Origin: an uncultured Prevotella sp.
GTDB lineage: Bacteria > Bacteroidota > Bacteroidia > Bacteroidales > Bacteroidaceae
Direction: 5' to 3'
NCBI GenBank assembly: GCA_944320235.1
Contig: CALUGQ010000002.1
Span: 62,001-126,000 of the forward strand
Length of the DNA: 64,000 bases
A program made the translations under genes and the position numbers. Each line of letters begins with the position of its first letter. Within the stretch, counting starts at the first letter, position 1. Under the pieces are notes generated by a model that was not told the origin of the DNA, searched no databases, and saw only the letters and a program-made list of their open reading frames with translations. Shown piece by piece: positions 47,913 to 56,330 of the stretch.

Positions 47913-49325
47913 TTATTCTCCGGCGGCCAGCTGGCGGTAGGTGAGCACCGGGTGCTTGGCTGCCAGCACGTCGTCCACGCGGCCTATCGGCGTGTTGTGC
48001 GGCGCGTCTTTCACCGCTTCGGGTATGCTCTTCGCCTCGTTGGCTATGCGGTGCATCACGTCGATGAAGCCGTCGATGGTGTCTTTGCTCTCGTTTTCGG
48101 TCGGCTCTACCATCATCGACTCGTGGAAGAGCAGCGGGAAGTATATCGTCGGGGCGTGGTAGCCGTAGTCGAGCAGCCGCTTCGCCACGTCCATGGTGGT
48201 CACGCCGGTAGACTTGTCCTTAAGTCCGTCGAACACGAACTCGTGCATGCACGTCGTGTCGATGGGCAGTTCGTAAGCGTCTTTCAGCGATTCCTTTATG
48301 TAGTTGGCGTTGAGCGTGGCCAGCGGCCCTACTTCCTTGATGTGCTCCCGGCCCAGGGTGAGTATGTAGGCATAGGCGCGCAGCAGCACGGCGAAGTTGC
48401 CGTGGTATGGGCCGACGGATATCTCTGACTCGCCGGGCAGCAGTTCCTCAAGGCCCTTGCGCACGCCTACAGGCCCTGCCCCGGGGCCTCCGCCACCGTG
48501 GGGCGTTGAGAACGTCTTGTGCAGGTTGATGTGCATCACGTCGAAGCCCATGTCGCCGGGGCGGCATACGCCGAGCATCGGGTTGAGGTTGGCCCCGTCG
48601 TAGTACATCAGTGCGCCGCAGCCATGCACCAGCTCGGCTATTTCGGGTATCTCGCGCTCAAAAAGCCCGAGCGTGTTGGGGTTGGTCATCATCATCGCAG
48701 CCACCGAGTCGTCGAGCAGCGAGCGCAGGTCTTCCACGTCGACTATTCCCTCCGGTGTGCTCTTCACCTCCACCACGTCGAGTCCGCAGACTGCGGCCGA
48801 GGCTGGGTTTGTGCCGTGCGCCGAGTCTGGCACTATCACCTTGGTGCGCTTCGTGTCGCCTCGCCGCTCGTGGTAGCTGCGTATTACCATCAGGCCGGTA
48901 AGCTCTCCGTGCGCCCCTGCGAAGGGGTTGAGCGTGAACTTTGCCAGCCCGGATATTTCCGACAGTGCGCGTTGCAGCCCGTCGTAGGCTTCGAGCGCCC
49001 CTTGGCAGGTGTCTGCCGGCTGCAGCGGGTGCAGGTTGGCAAACTCAGGCATGGCTGCCACTTCCTCGTTGATGGCCGGGTTGTACTTCATCGTGCAGCT
49101 GCCCAGAGGGTAGAAGCCGTTGTTCACGCCGAAGTTGTTCTCGCTGTGGTTGGTGTAGTGGCGCACTACGGTCATCTCGTCGCACTCCGGCAGCATGGCG
49201 TCTTCCTTGCGTCGCATTTCGGCAGGCACTTCGTAGCCTGCAAACTTGTTCTCAGGCAGCGAGTAGGCGCGCCGCCCCTCGTGCGACAGCTCGAATATAA
49301 GGTTGCCGTATAGTCTGTTGTTCAT
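47913..49325 (-). CDS. gcvPB: Glycine dehydrogenase subunit 2 (P protein, PLP-binding half)
   Basis: A 470-residue C-terminal half of the P protein. The PLP-lysine is in INLHKTFSTPHGGGGPGAGP, near residue 270, with a FTLNPFAGAHGEL segment and PDSAHGTNPASA cofactor contacts. With GcvPA it decarboxylates glycine and transfers aminomethyl to lipoyl-GcvH. It follows gcvPA by 3 bases. The split form is used here, whereas many Bacteroides species are reported to have a single fused gcvP. Confidence 0.97.
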   Translation of the reverse strand: MNNRLYGNLIFELSHEGRRAYSLPENKFAGYEVPAEMRRKEDAMLPECDEMTVVRHYTNHSENNFGVNNGFYPLGSCTMKYNPAINEEVAAMPEFANLHPLQPADTCQGALEAYDGLQRALSEISGLAKFTLNPFAGAHGELTGLMVIRSYHERRGDTKRTKVIVPDSAHGTNPASAAVCGLDVVEVKSTPEGIVDVEDLRSLLDDSVAAMMMTNPNTLGLFEREIPEIAELVHGCGALMYYDGANLNPMLGVCRPGDMGFDVMHINLHKTFSTPHGGGGPGAGPVGVRKGLEELLPGESEISVGPYHGNFAVLLRAYAYILTLGREHIKEVGPLATLNANYIKESLKDAYELPIDTTCMHEFVFDGLKDKSTGVTTMDVAKRLLDYGYHAPTIYFPLLFHESMMVEPTENESKDTIDGFIDVMHRIANEAKSIPEAVKDAPHNTPIGRVDDVLAAKHPVLTYRQLAAGE

Positions 49326-49328
49326 AAG

Positions 49329-50642
49329 TTAGATGGTTGCGATTAGTTTGTCGATTTCTTCCTTGGTGCGCTTCTCGGTCACGGCGAACATTATGGTGTC
49401 CGGCGCAACCTTGATGCCGCCGAATATGCCGGCGGCGACGAACCGCCGTTGCAGCTCGTCAACGTCGCCTGCGTAGCGCACGCAGAACTCGTTGAAGAAC
49501 GGGCGGTTGAAGGCCGGCTTGAAGCGGCCCGTGGCCACGAGGCGGTCCATCAGGTAGTGCGCCCCGGCGTATGAAAGCTCCGCTGCCTCCTTAAGCCCCT
49601 GCCGCCCCATGACAGACATATATACGGTGGCGAACAGAGCCATGAGGCTTTCGTTTGAGCAGATGTTCGACGTAGCTTTCTCGCGGCGGATGTGTTGCTC
49701 GCGAGCCTGGAGCGTGAGCACGAAGGCGCGCTGGCCCCGCGAGTCCTTGGTCATGCCGACGATGCGGCCCGGCATCTTCCGCATAAGCTTCTCGCGGCAG
49801 CACATATAGCCCACGTAAGGGCCGCCGAACGACATCGGCAGGCCGAGGCTCTGGCCGTCGCCCACGGCGATGTCGGCCCCCCATTCGCCCGGGGTGCGCA
49901 GCACGGCCAGGTCGGCGGCCACGCTGTTCATTATGAGCAGGGCCTTGGCGGCGTGCGCCGCGTCGGCCAGCCCGGTGTAGTCTTCCACCACTCCGTAGTA
50001 GTTTGGCTGCTGCACCAGCACCCCCGCCACGCCTCCGGCGGCCAGCCGCCGCTGTATGTCGGCCATGTCGGTCGCACCGTCGGTGGCTTTTGCCATTTCT
50101 ATCTCTATGCCGTGGAAGTGGGCGTATGTGCGCACCACGGCCAAGACCTTAGGGTCTACGGTCTCAGACACGAGCACCTTGTTGGCCTTTTTTGCCGCGG
50201 CGGCGGCCATCATCACGGCTTCTGCCGTGGCCGTGGTGCCGTCGTAGAGCGATGCGTTGGAGATGTCCATGCCCGTAAGCTCGGCCATCATCGACTGGTA
50301 TTCAAATATGTAGTGGAGCGTTCCCTGCGATATTTCGGCCTGGTAGGGCGTGTAAGACGTGAGGAACTCCGAGCGGCTTACTATCTGCGGCACCACGGCG
50401 GGCGTGTAGTGGTCGTAGACGCCGCCTCCGGCGAAGCACGTCAGCTGCTTGTTCTGCTGCCCGAGCCGCTTGAAGAAGTCGCGCACCTCCATCTCGCTCT
50501 TTGCTTCCGGCAGGTCGTAGTCTTTCTTCAGGCGCACGCTCTGCGGCACTCCGGCGTAGAGTTCGTCCATCGTCTGCATGCCTATGCGCTCCAGCATGGC
50601 CTTAATGTCGGCCTCTGTGTGGGGAAAATACTTGTAAGGCAT
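49329..50642 (-). CDS. gcvPA: Glycine dehydrogenase subunit 1 (P protein, N-terminal half)
   Basis: A 437-residue N-terminal half of the P protein, with the characteristic YKYFPHTEADIKAMLERIG start, FAGGGVYDHYTPAVVPQ, YTPYQAEISQGTLHYIFEYQSMMAELTGMDISNASLYDGTTA and GQSLGLPMSFGGPYVGY segments. It forms an alpha2beta2 complex with GcvPB. A long AT-rich inverted repeat separates it from gcvH. Confidence 0.97.
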   Translation of the reverse strand: MPYKYFPHTEADIKAMLERIGMQTMDELYAGVPQSVRLKKDYDLPEAKSEMEVRDFFKRLGQQNKQLTCFAGGGVYDHYTPAVVPQIVSRSEFLTSYTPYQAEISQGTLHYIFEYQSMMAELTGMDISNASLYDGTTATAEAVMMAAAAAKKANKVLVSETVDPKVLAVVRTYAHFHGIEIEMAKATDGATDMADIQRRLAAGGVAGVLVQQPNYYGVVEDYTGLADAAHAAKALLIMNSVAADLAVLRTPGEWGADIAVGDGQSLGLPMSFGGPYVGYMCCREKLMRKMPGRIVGMTKDSRGQRAFVLTLQAREQHIRREKATSNICSNESLMALFATVYMSVMGRQGLKEAAELSYAGAHYLMDRLVATGRFKPAFNRPFFNEFCVRYAGDVDELQRRFVAAGIFGGIKVAPDTIMFAVTEKRTKEEIDKLIATI

Positions 50643-50752
50643 AAGAATTAAAAATTAAAAGTTAATGGTTAAAAGAAAATGCTTTGCCCGCAGGGCATGC
50701 CGCGATGCAGGCTCTAAGCATTTTCTTTTAAATTTTAATTTTCACTTTTAAC
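50643..50752. repeat. AT-rich inverted repeat between gcvH and gcvPA
   Basis: The spacer has AAAAGAAAATGCTT and AAGCATTTTCTTTT as long inverted arms around a short GC-rich centre, with AATTAAAAATTAAAA-type runs outside. The arms could fold in the transcript between gcvH and gcvPA. Similar TTAATTCTTAATT runs occur at 51264-51296 and within gcvT. Confidence 0.6.
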
Positions 50753-51133
50753 CTACTTCCCGCACATTTCCCCGTAAGCCTTGGCGTCCATGAGGCTGTC
50801 AAGCTCGGCCGTGTCGGAGAGCTTCACCTTCACAATCCAGTTGGCGTAGGCATCCTGGTTGATAAGTTCCGGCGTGTCTTCGAGGGCGGAGTTCACCTCC
50901 ACCACCGTGCCGCTCACGGGCGAGTTGAGATCGCTGGCGGCCTTGGTGCTCTCCACTGCGCCGAACTCCTCGCCTGCCGTCAGCTCGTCGTCCACTTCCG
51001 GCATATCCACGTACACCACGTTGCCAAGCTCGTTTTGCGCGTAGTCGGTGATGCCGATGTAGCCATACTCGCCTTCCACTCTCACATATTCGTGTGACTC
51101 TGTGTAGTAGAGTCCTTCAATTACTTTTGCCAT
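50753..51133 (-). CDS. gcvH: Glycine cleavage system H protein
   Basis: A 126-residue protein, typical length, starting ATG at 51133. The lipoyl lysine is Lys64 in VESTKAASDL, and the HEY and GYIGITDYAQNELGNVVYVDMPEV segments are diagnostic. It shuttles aminomethyl and hydride between P, T and L proteins. LplA, encoded in the same operon, can attach lipoate. Confidence 0.97.
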   Translation of the reverse strand: MAKVIEGLYYTESHEYVRVEGEYGYIGITDYAQNELGNVVYVDMPEVDDELTAGEEFGAVESTKAASDLNSPVSGTVVEVNSALEDTPELINQDAYANWIVKVKLSDTAELDSLMDAKAYGEMCGK

Positions 51134-51288
51134 AGTCGTTATGTTTGGTTGTTGTTCGTTTTGTTTTTGAGGATGGTGGGCGGCCACGCAGTTATGCGTT
51201 CCACCCTCGGTGCGGCTGGCAACACTCCCGTTGATTGTATTGTCCAGTGCTTGCCCCGCATATTTTCTTAATTCTTAATTTTTAATTC

Positions 51289-52398
51289 TTAACTCTTCTT
51301 GTAGTGCTTGTCGTAGAATCGCTTCTTCACCACGGTGCCGGTGAAGGTCTTTTTCCTTATCTGTATCTCCACCTCGGTGCCGAGCTTGGCGTAGCGCGAG
51401 TCTATCAGTGCCATGCAGACGCTCTTGTCCGTCGAGATGGTGTGGTAGCCCGTGGTCACCTCGCCTATTTTCTCGCCGTCCTTGAGCACGGCATACCCGT
51501 GGCGCGGTATGGCGCGGTCGGCCAGCTCTATGCCCACCACCTTGCGGCCTACGCCCTCTGCCTTTTGCTTTATGAGTGCGTCGCGGCCAATGAACTCGGC
51601 CTTGTCGAGCTTGCAGAACATGCTCAGCCCCGCCATCACGGGCGATATTTCTGCCGAAAGCTCGTCGCCGTAGAGCGGCAGGCCCACCTCGAAGCGCAGC
51701 GTGTCGCGGCAGCCCAGTCCGCAGGGCTTGCACCGCCCGCTGCCCATCAGCTTGTCCCAGCATTCGCGTATGTAGTCAGGCGAGGCGTAAATCTCGAATC
51801 CGTCCTCGCCGGTGTAGCCCGTGCGGCTGATGATTAATTCTTCATTCTTAATTCCTGATTCTTCATTCCCGATGGTCTTGAACGTGTAGAATGCCAGCTC
51901 GCTGCACTTTATGCCCAACACCTCTTCCACCACGCGCTCGGCCTCCGGCCCTTGCACGGCCAGCTGTGCGTATGCGTCAGACTGGTTCCTGAGGTCGATG
52001 TCGAAGCCCTCGGCGTTCTGCCTCATCCACTCCCAGTCCTTGTCGATGTTTGCCGCGTTTATCACGAGCAGGAAGCTGCCGCCGCCCGCCTTGTAGGCCA
52101 GCAGGTCGTCGACGGTGCCGCCGTCGGGGTAGCACATCATGCCGTACAGAATCTCGCCGGGCTCCAGCTTGCTCACGTCGCCCGTGAAGATGTGGTTGAC
52201 GTAGCGTTCGGCGTCGCGGCCTCCCACAGTCACCTCGCCCATGTGCGACACGTCGAACACGCCGCAGGCCGTGCGCACGGCGCGGTGCTCGTCTTCGATG
52301 GTGGTGTACTGTATCGGCATGTCGAATCCGCCGAAGGGGCTGATGTGCGCCCCCAAGGCCACGTGTTTGTCGTATAGACAGGTTCGCTTGTTTTCCAT
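51289..52398 (-). CDS. gcvT: Aminomethyltransferase (T protein)
   Basis: A 369-residue T protein with LPIQYTTIEDEHRAVR-like start (QYTTIEDEHRAVRTACGVFDVSHMGEV), SRTGYTGEDGFEIY, CGLGCRDTLRFEVGLPLYG and the C-terminal GEVTTGYHTIS block. It releases ammonia and gives 5,10-methylene-THF. Residues about 176-188 (GNEESGIKNEELI) are encoded by a GAATGAAGAAT-type repeat that looks like in-frame insertion into a loop before the SRTGYTGEDG segment. The catalytic segments are intact. Confidence 0.95.
   Translation of the reverse strand: MENKRTCLYDKHVALGAHISPFGGFDMPIQYTTIEDEHRAVRTACGVFDVSHMGEVTVGGRDAERYVNHIFTGDVSKLEPGEILYGMMCYPDGGTVDDLLAYKAGGGSFLLVINAANIDKDWEWMRQNAEGFDIDLRNQSDAYAQLAVQGPEAERVVEEVLGIKCSELAFYTFKTIGNEESGIKNEELIISRTGYTGEDGFEIYASPDYIRECWDKLMGSGRCKPCGLGCRDTLRFEVGLPLYGDELSAEISPVMAGLSMFCKLDKAEFIGRDALIKQKAEGVGRKVVGIELADRAIPRHGYAVLKDGEKIGEVTTGYHTISTDKSVCMALIDSRYAKLGTEVEIQIRKKTFTGTVVKKRFYDKHYKKS
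51833..51872. repeat. In-frame repeat insertion inside gcvT
   Basis: A run of TTAATTCTTCATTCTTAATT and TGATTCTTCATTCC matches the TTAATTCTTAATT spacer runs at 51264-51296. Here it adds about 12 residues without breaking the frame, just before the conserved SRTGYTGEDG segment. Confidence 0.55.
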
Positions 52399-52411
52399 TG
52401 CGTTGTATGTT

Positions 52412-53389
52412 TTAGGTTTGTTCTGTCAAGAGTGATATCAGCGTCCCGGCGTCCATGCCCCTTATGGCCCCGGCCTCGCCGCCGCGCAGGGCTTCGCCGA
52501 GGCTTCGCGGCTCCAGCCTCGCCCCGCGCAGGGCCTCGGCCAGCCGCTCTATCGGCACGTCGCCCGGCAGGAAGTCGCCCCTGAAGCTGATGCTGCGAAT
52601 CTTGCCTGCGTGCAGGCTCACGCGGGCTTCCACGCTGCCCACGCCCTCCGTGCGGCGGCTGCGCACGACGGTGCAGGGCGGGTTCTTGCCGAAAATGAAC
52701 TCCGGCGAGCGGTATTCCTCCGCCATCTGCTCTATCGTGGCCACGTCGGCGGCAGTTAGCCTCACGCTGCCGTTGCACAGCTCGCGCCGCAGCCCGGCCA
52801 TAAGCCTGTCTGGCGAGAGCGTCGTGATGTCCTTCAGCAGGGCTATGCGCTGGCGCACGCTCCTCACGCCCTTGCCCTGCAGCTTTGCCGCAGGGGGCGT
52901 CAAGGCTTGCGCCATGTTCTCCGTGTCGGTGTCGTAGAGCAGCGTGCCGTGCACGATGTTGCGCCCCGGCAGGTGGTAGAAGGCCGTGCCGGACACCTTG
53001 CCGCCGCCCGCCACGATGTCGTTGCGCCCGCTGGCCGCAGCCTCTATGCCCATGCGCCGCAGCGCGAGGAGCACGAGCGACACATATTTATTGTACGTGA
53101 AGCCTACCGGCCCGCCCTGCGTTATGTACGACATCATCACGTTGCCCCGGTCGGCGTAGACGCAGCCGCCGCCGCTCTTGCGGCGGAACGTGGCTATGCC
53201 GCGGCTGCGGCAGTAGTCGATGTCTGCCTCGGCTTCGGCCACCTGGTTGCGCCCGAAGATAACGCTCGGCCCAACCTGCCACGTGAAGAAGCAGTCGTCG
53301 GCATCGACAGTGCGCGCCACGTGCTCCTCCATCGCCAGGTAGAACGCAGCGTCTCTCTCCTCCGTGTCGGGCAGGTCAATGTAAATCAT
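52412..53389 (-). CDS. lplA: Lipoate-protein ligase A
   Basis: A 325-residue ligase with the RRKSGGGCVYAD signature, GRNDIVAGGGKVSGTAFYHLPGRNIVHGTLLYD (catalytic lysine within GGGKVSG), and a C-terminal accessory domain (from about residue 225). It activates free lipoate with ATP and attaches it to GcvH and other lipoyl domains. It is first in the glycine cleavage run, with a consensus promoter 104 bases upstream. Confidence 0.95.
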   Translation of the reverse strand: MIYIDLPDTEERDAAFYLAMEEHVARTVDADDCFFTWQVGPSVIFGRNQVAEAEADIDYCRSRGIATFRRKSGGGCVYADRGNVMMSYITQGGPVGFTYNKYVSLVLLALRRMGIEAAASGRNDIVAGGGKVSGTAFYHLPGRNIVHGTLLYDTDTENMAQALTPPAAKLQGKGVRSVRQRIALLKDITTLSPDRLMAGLRRELCNGSVRLTAADVATIEQMAEEYRSPEFIFGKNPPCTVVRSRRTEGVGSVEARVSLHAGKIRSISFRGDFLPGDVPIERLAEALRGARLEPRSLGEALRGGEAGAIRGMDAGTLISLLTEQT

Positions 53390-53492
53390 CGGTCTTTGTC
53401 TTGTCTTAGGTTTTATGTTCCGTTTGTGGTCGCGCCTGCTGTGCGCTTGGCCCGGTTCGGGCGGCTGTTGCGGCCTTGCCGTTATGTCATTG

Positions 53493-53524
53493 CAAATGTA
53501 GCAAATAAAAGTTCAAGAACCAAA
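53493..53524 (-). promoter_or_regulatory. Promoter of lplA-gcv operon
   Basis: TTTG (53524-53521), 20-base spacer and TACATTTG (53500-53493) on the minus strand, matching both elements. Confidence 0.75.
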
Positions 53525-53654
53525 TAAAAACAGGATAAAAAACGGTGTACGCACCTTTCCTGCCTATTTCATTGCCGTCTGGCGCGCGGCGAAAAAAGTC
53601 CAAGTGCGTTTTTTTGTTAGTGCAAATGTCCAATAATGAAAATGGTTCGAAACT

Positions 53655-53686
53655 TTTGCAAGTGTTATTAAAAAAGTATACCTTTG
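53655..53686 (+). promoter_or_regulatory. Promoter of TPR/HTH regulator
   Basis: TTTG (53655-53658), 20-base spacer and TACCTTTG (53679-53686), 70 bases before the likely start codon. Confidence 0.8.
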
Positions 53687-53757
53687 CATAATGCTAGCTG
53701 CACTCGGGAAACAGAAAGCGAGTTTTCTTTCCTCTCGTTTGCATTGCCTTTGCAGTG

Positions 53758-55377
53758 ATGTTTCATCAATATATAATGTATCGAAAAATGCTCAATGCTT
53801 TAACCATACGCCTCATTGTGATAGTCACGGTGGCAGTACAGTTTCTCTGTGCCTGTTCCGGCAGCCTGCGCAGCGGGGAACTGTTGGCGCAGGCCGACAG
53901 CGTTGTTGAGAACAATCCCGACTCGGCCTTGGTGCTGCTCAGGCAAATAGGCAATGTCGAGGCTTTGCAGGGTGATGATGAGCGCGCACTCTATTATCTT
54001 GTGCTCACCCAGGCGCAGCACAAGTGCTATGAGCCTACCACGGCCGATAGCCTCATGCCTTTCTGCGTCAGCCATTTCGCTTCCGTCGGAGACTGTTACA
54101 ATCATGTCCGCGCCCTTTATTACAATGCCGTGACAGGCAGGCCTGGCAGCAATCCTGAAGAAGCTGTCGGCCTGCTAAAAGAATGCGAGCGCGTGGCCAC
54201 CAGCACCGGCAATCTGCTTTTTCAGGTTAAGGTTTATCAAGTCTTGGAATATTTGAACGATGGTGCAGGCAATTATCGGTTTAAATTGAAATATGCAAAA
54301 TTGTTTTTTGATAAGTCAAAGGAATATGGTGATCCTTATTATATGGCTTATGCTATTACTGCCTTGGCGAGAGCCTATGCCCTTTTGGAACATAACGACA
54401 GTGCCTTGGCTTGTTTAAAGCAGGCTTTGCCTATTGTCAATAGGCTCGACAGCGATACGAAGGCACTCACCTTGACCAATATCGGTGTGTGTTACCATGA
54501 GAATGGCGACGATGCCAATGCCAAGCGCTATCTGCTTTGGTCGCTGCGTGTAAAGCCGCGCGACAATGCCCTGAAGGTGCTTGCCGATATATATAATAAG
54601 GAGGGGAAGCATGCCGAGGCCGAAGCCTTATGGCAGCGCGCGCTTGCCATGAGCGACCCGCCCACCCGCATTTCCACCCTCAAGTCGATGGCCGTCCACC
54701 ATGCTTCGCTTGGCGATTACCGTGAGGCATACGCTTCGCGCAGTGAGGCTGCCCACCTTTCCGACTCCATAAACAATGCCAAGCTGGCCTCGCGTGTCAC
54801 CGAGCTTCAGCTCCAGTACGACCGCCAGCTTGAGGAAAGCAGGTATTATCGCTTTGTGCTTTCGTGTGTTGCCGCAGTTGTTGGCCTGGTCGTCGTGGTG
54901 ATTTCCATGGCGCTGGCTTTTCGCCATCACCTGCGCACGGCCAAGGTGTCATTGCAGAAAAAAGATGCCCAGCTCGAAGACGTGCAGTCGCGTTATAGCG
55001 AACTCGAAGCCATTCACGCAGCCGATGCAGCCAAAGTTGAGGAGCTTACGCAGTTGTACAGTGAGCTTAGTGCGGCCATACTGAAGTTCATGGCCACAGG
55101 CAAGGCCGTCTGCGATGAGATACAGGCCAAGGGCCGGATGCCTTATTCTATGCCGGATGCCGAGAAAGGCTTCATCTTGTATTTCGCAGTGCAGAACTCA
55201 GGAGTGTTCAATGGGTGGCTTGCAGCATACGACAAGCTCACCAACTCCGATATGGTTTACCTTGCCTTGGCTGCCATGGGCTATACAGACAAGGATATTG
55301 CCGCCATCCTTTGTATATCTGAAGGGGCCGTGAGGACACGCAAATACCGGCTCAACAAGACAAAAAAGGCAAAGTAG
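53758..55377 (+). CDS. Membrane-anchored TPR regulator with C-terminal HTH
   Basis: A 539-residue protein. The N-terminus has a signal/lipobox-like segment (VAVQFLCACSGS), residues about 50-345 hold TPR-type helix pairs (ALACLKQALPIVNRL, YNKEGKHAEAEALWQRAL), a membrane segment follows at about 365-387 (FVLSCVAAVVGLVVVVISMALAF), then a coiled coil and a C-terminal LuxR-like HTH (AMGYTDKDIAAILCISEGAVRTRKYRLNKTKK). This layout is common in Bacteroidetes as a one-protein membrane sensor and DNA-binding regulator. It likely controls the peptide locus that follows. Start could also be the Met at 53788. Confidence 0.8.
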   Translation: MFHQYIMYRKMLNALTIRLIVIVTVAVQFLCACSGSLRSGELLAQADSVVENNPDSALVLLRQIGNVEALQGDDERALYYLVLTQAQHKCYEPTTADSLMPFCVSHFASVGDCYNHVRALYYNAVTGRPGSNPEEAVGLLKECERVATSTGNLLFQVKVYQVLEYLNDGAGNYRFKLKYAKLFFDKSKEYGDPYYMAYAITALARAYALLEHNDSALACLKQALPIVNRLDSDTKALTLTNIGVCYHENGDDANAKRYLLWSLRVKPRDNALKVLADIYNKEGKHAEAEALWQRALAMSDPPTRISTLKSMAVHHASLGDYREAYASRSEAAHLSDSINNAKLASRVTELQLQYDRQLEESRYYRFVLSCVAAVVGLVVVVISMALAFRHHLRTAKVSLQKKDAQLEDVQSRYSELEAIHAADAAKVEELTQLYSELSAAILKFMATGKAVCDEIQAKGRMPYSMPDAEKGFILYFAVQNSGVFNGWLAAYDKLTNSDMVYLALAAMGYTDKDIAAILCISEGAVRTRKYRLNKTKKAK

Positions 55378-55526
55378 CGGCTTCGTTTTGTCACATTTTG
55401 CCCTTGCTGCGCCTATGCAAAATAGGTTGTAACATATTGTGAATGAGGAAGTTACTGCATAAAATGCCTGTGTGACAGAGCTTGCAGAATCTTTCCGTGT
55501 GTTTTCATGCTTTATGTTGTTTTTGT

Positions 55527-55534
55527 TACCTTTG
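55527..55534 (+). promoter_or_regulatory. Promoter -7 element of small secreted protein
   Basis: TACCTTTG, 29 bases before the ATG at 55563; the -33 match is weak. Confidence 0.6.
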
Positions 55535-55562
55535 CATCACTAACATAAACAACGAAAGAGAA

Positions 55563-55958
55563 ATGAAAATAAGAATCAAGATTCTTGCCGCAGCCATCAT
55601 GGCTTGTCTGGCTGTAATGTATGTTAAGGCCGATAGTCTGAACGTTCATGTTGTGAGTGGAACGGACATTGAAGGTGAATTGCCGCATACTAATGTCACC
55701 GAGGGTGACACGACAATTGTCTCAGCCGTGTTCAATAGCACAACCAAGGTGCTGTCTATTGCCTATGGCGGTGCCTGTGCCGCCTCAAACATTAATATAT
55801 ATAAGAACGGCAACGTTGTGTCGTCGATTATTCATACCGCGCTGCCCGGCGACATCATTGACTTCAATCTCTCCAGCAAGGGTAAGGGCGAGTATGAGGT
55901 GGTTGTAGTGACCTTTGAGGATGAAACCTTGTCAGGACGTTTCTTCATAGATGACTGA
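55563..55958 (+). CDS. Small secreted protein (DUF3244-like)
   Basis: A 131-residue protein with a signal peptide (MKIRIKILAAAIMACLAVMYVKA) and a mature domain of about 105 residues. Its beta pattern (INIYKNGNVVSSIIHTALPGDIIDFNLSSKGKGEYEVVVVTFEDETLSGRFFI) fits the small beta-sandwich DUF3244 family common in Bacteroidales next to TPR regulators. It is expected in the periplasm or at the surface and could be a signal input for the upstream regulator, which is inference. Confidence 0.7.
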   Translation: MKIRIKILAAAIMACLAVMYVKADSLNVHVVSGTDIEGELPHTNVTEGDTTIVSAVFNSTTKVLSIAYGGACAASNINIYKNGNVVSSIIHTALPGDIIDFNLSSKGKGEYEVVVVTFEDETLSGRFFIDD

Positions 55959-56130
55959 TACCGTGATTCGAGGATTGATTTGTACGGTAGGCTGCTTGCT
56001 GCTGCGCGTCATGGCGGCGCGCGGCGGCAACGCCGCCAATGCCGGTGGCGATGTTGGCGACGAGGTAATAGCCCACTGCACGCGGTTTGGTGACGCCGAG
56101 AAGCTGTGTGTCGCCTCATGTTCGATGTAA
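55951..56130 (+). CDS. Possible 59-residue peptide overlapping secreted protein gene
   Basis: ATG at 55951 to TAA at 56128-56130, overlapping the previous gene by 8 bases. It has a hydrophobic start (VIRGLICTVGCLLLRVMA), a GG-rich middle and Cys near the end. It could be a small coupled peptide or chance; no ribosome-binding site is strong. Low confidence. Confidence 0.25.
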   Translation: MTDTVIRGLICTVGCLLLRVMAARGGNAANAGGDVGDEVIAHCTRFGDAEKLCVASCSM

Positions 56131-56330
56131 TCTGCGAATACCTGCTGCCATACTGCTAGGCAGTTTGGATGTCACCCCTTTGGCATTTATTTGGGGGGAA
56201 TAACGCTGTGTATTCTGTGACTGCATGATGATCACGCTGCATTTGCAATGCCACTAACAAAAAATTATAAAATAAGAAGGAGCACATTTGCAGAAAAATT
56301 CATATTCATAAAATTATAGAGATTGCTGAC
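56131..56330. other. Spacer before radical SAM gene
   Basis: About 200 bases without a clear gene; composition falls from GC-rich host-like to AT-rich. A CACATTTG sequence at about 56284 is one base off a -7 element, so the promoter of the peptide locus may lie here. Confidence 0.4.

Larger units (their letters stand above)
53390..53757. other. Intergenic region with two divergent promoters
   Basis: These 368 bases contain no supported gene. A minus-strand promoter for the lplA-gcv operon lies at 53493-53524 and a plus-strand promoter for the TPR regulator at 53655-53686. No glycine riboswitch fold was recognised upstream of lplA. Confidence 0.6.

Noticed and set aside
49692-50651. 319-codon plus-strand frame over gcvPA
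   Set aside because: Antisense shadow of gcvPA without motifs.
53390-53500. Glycine riboswitch upstream of the gcv operon
   Set aside because: No glycine aptamer-like pairing or tandem structure could be recognised; a plain promoter explains the region.
53691-53909. 72-codon frame starting at 53691
   Set aside because: It begins at the expected transcription start, overlaps the regulator in another frame and has no recognisable product.
55960-56130. Minus-strand gene remnant reading VTKPRAVGYYLVANIATGIG
   Set aside because: The stretch looks protein-like but is short and would require a frameshift; evidence is too thin to call a pseudogene.
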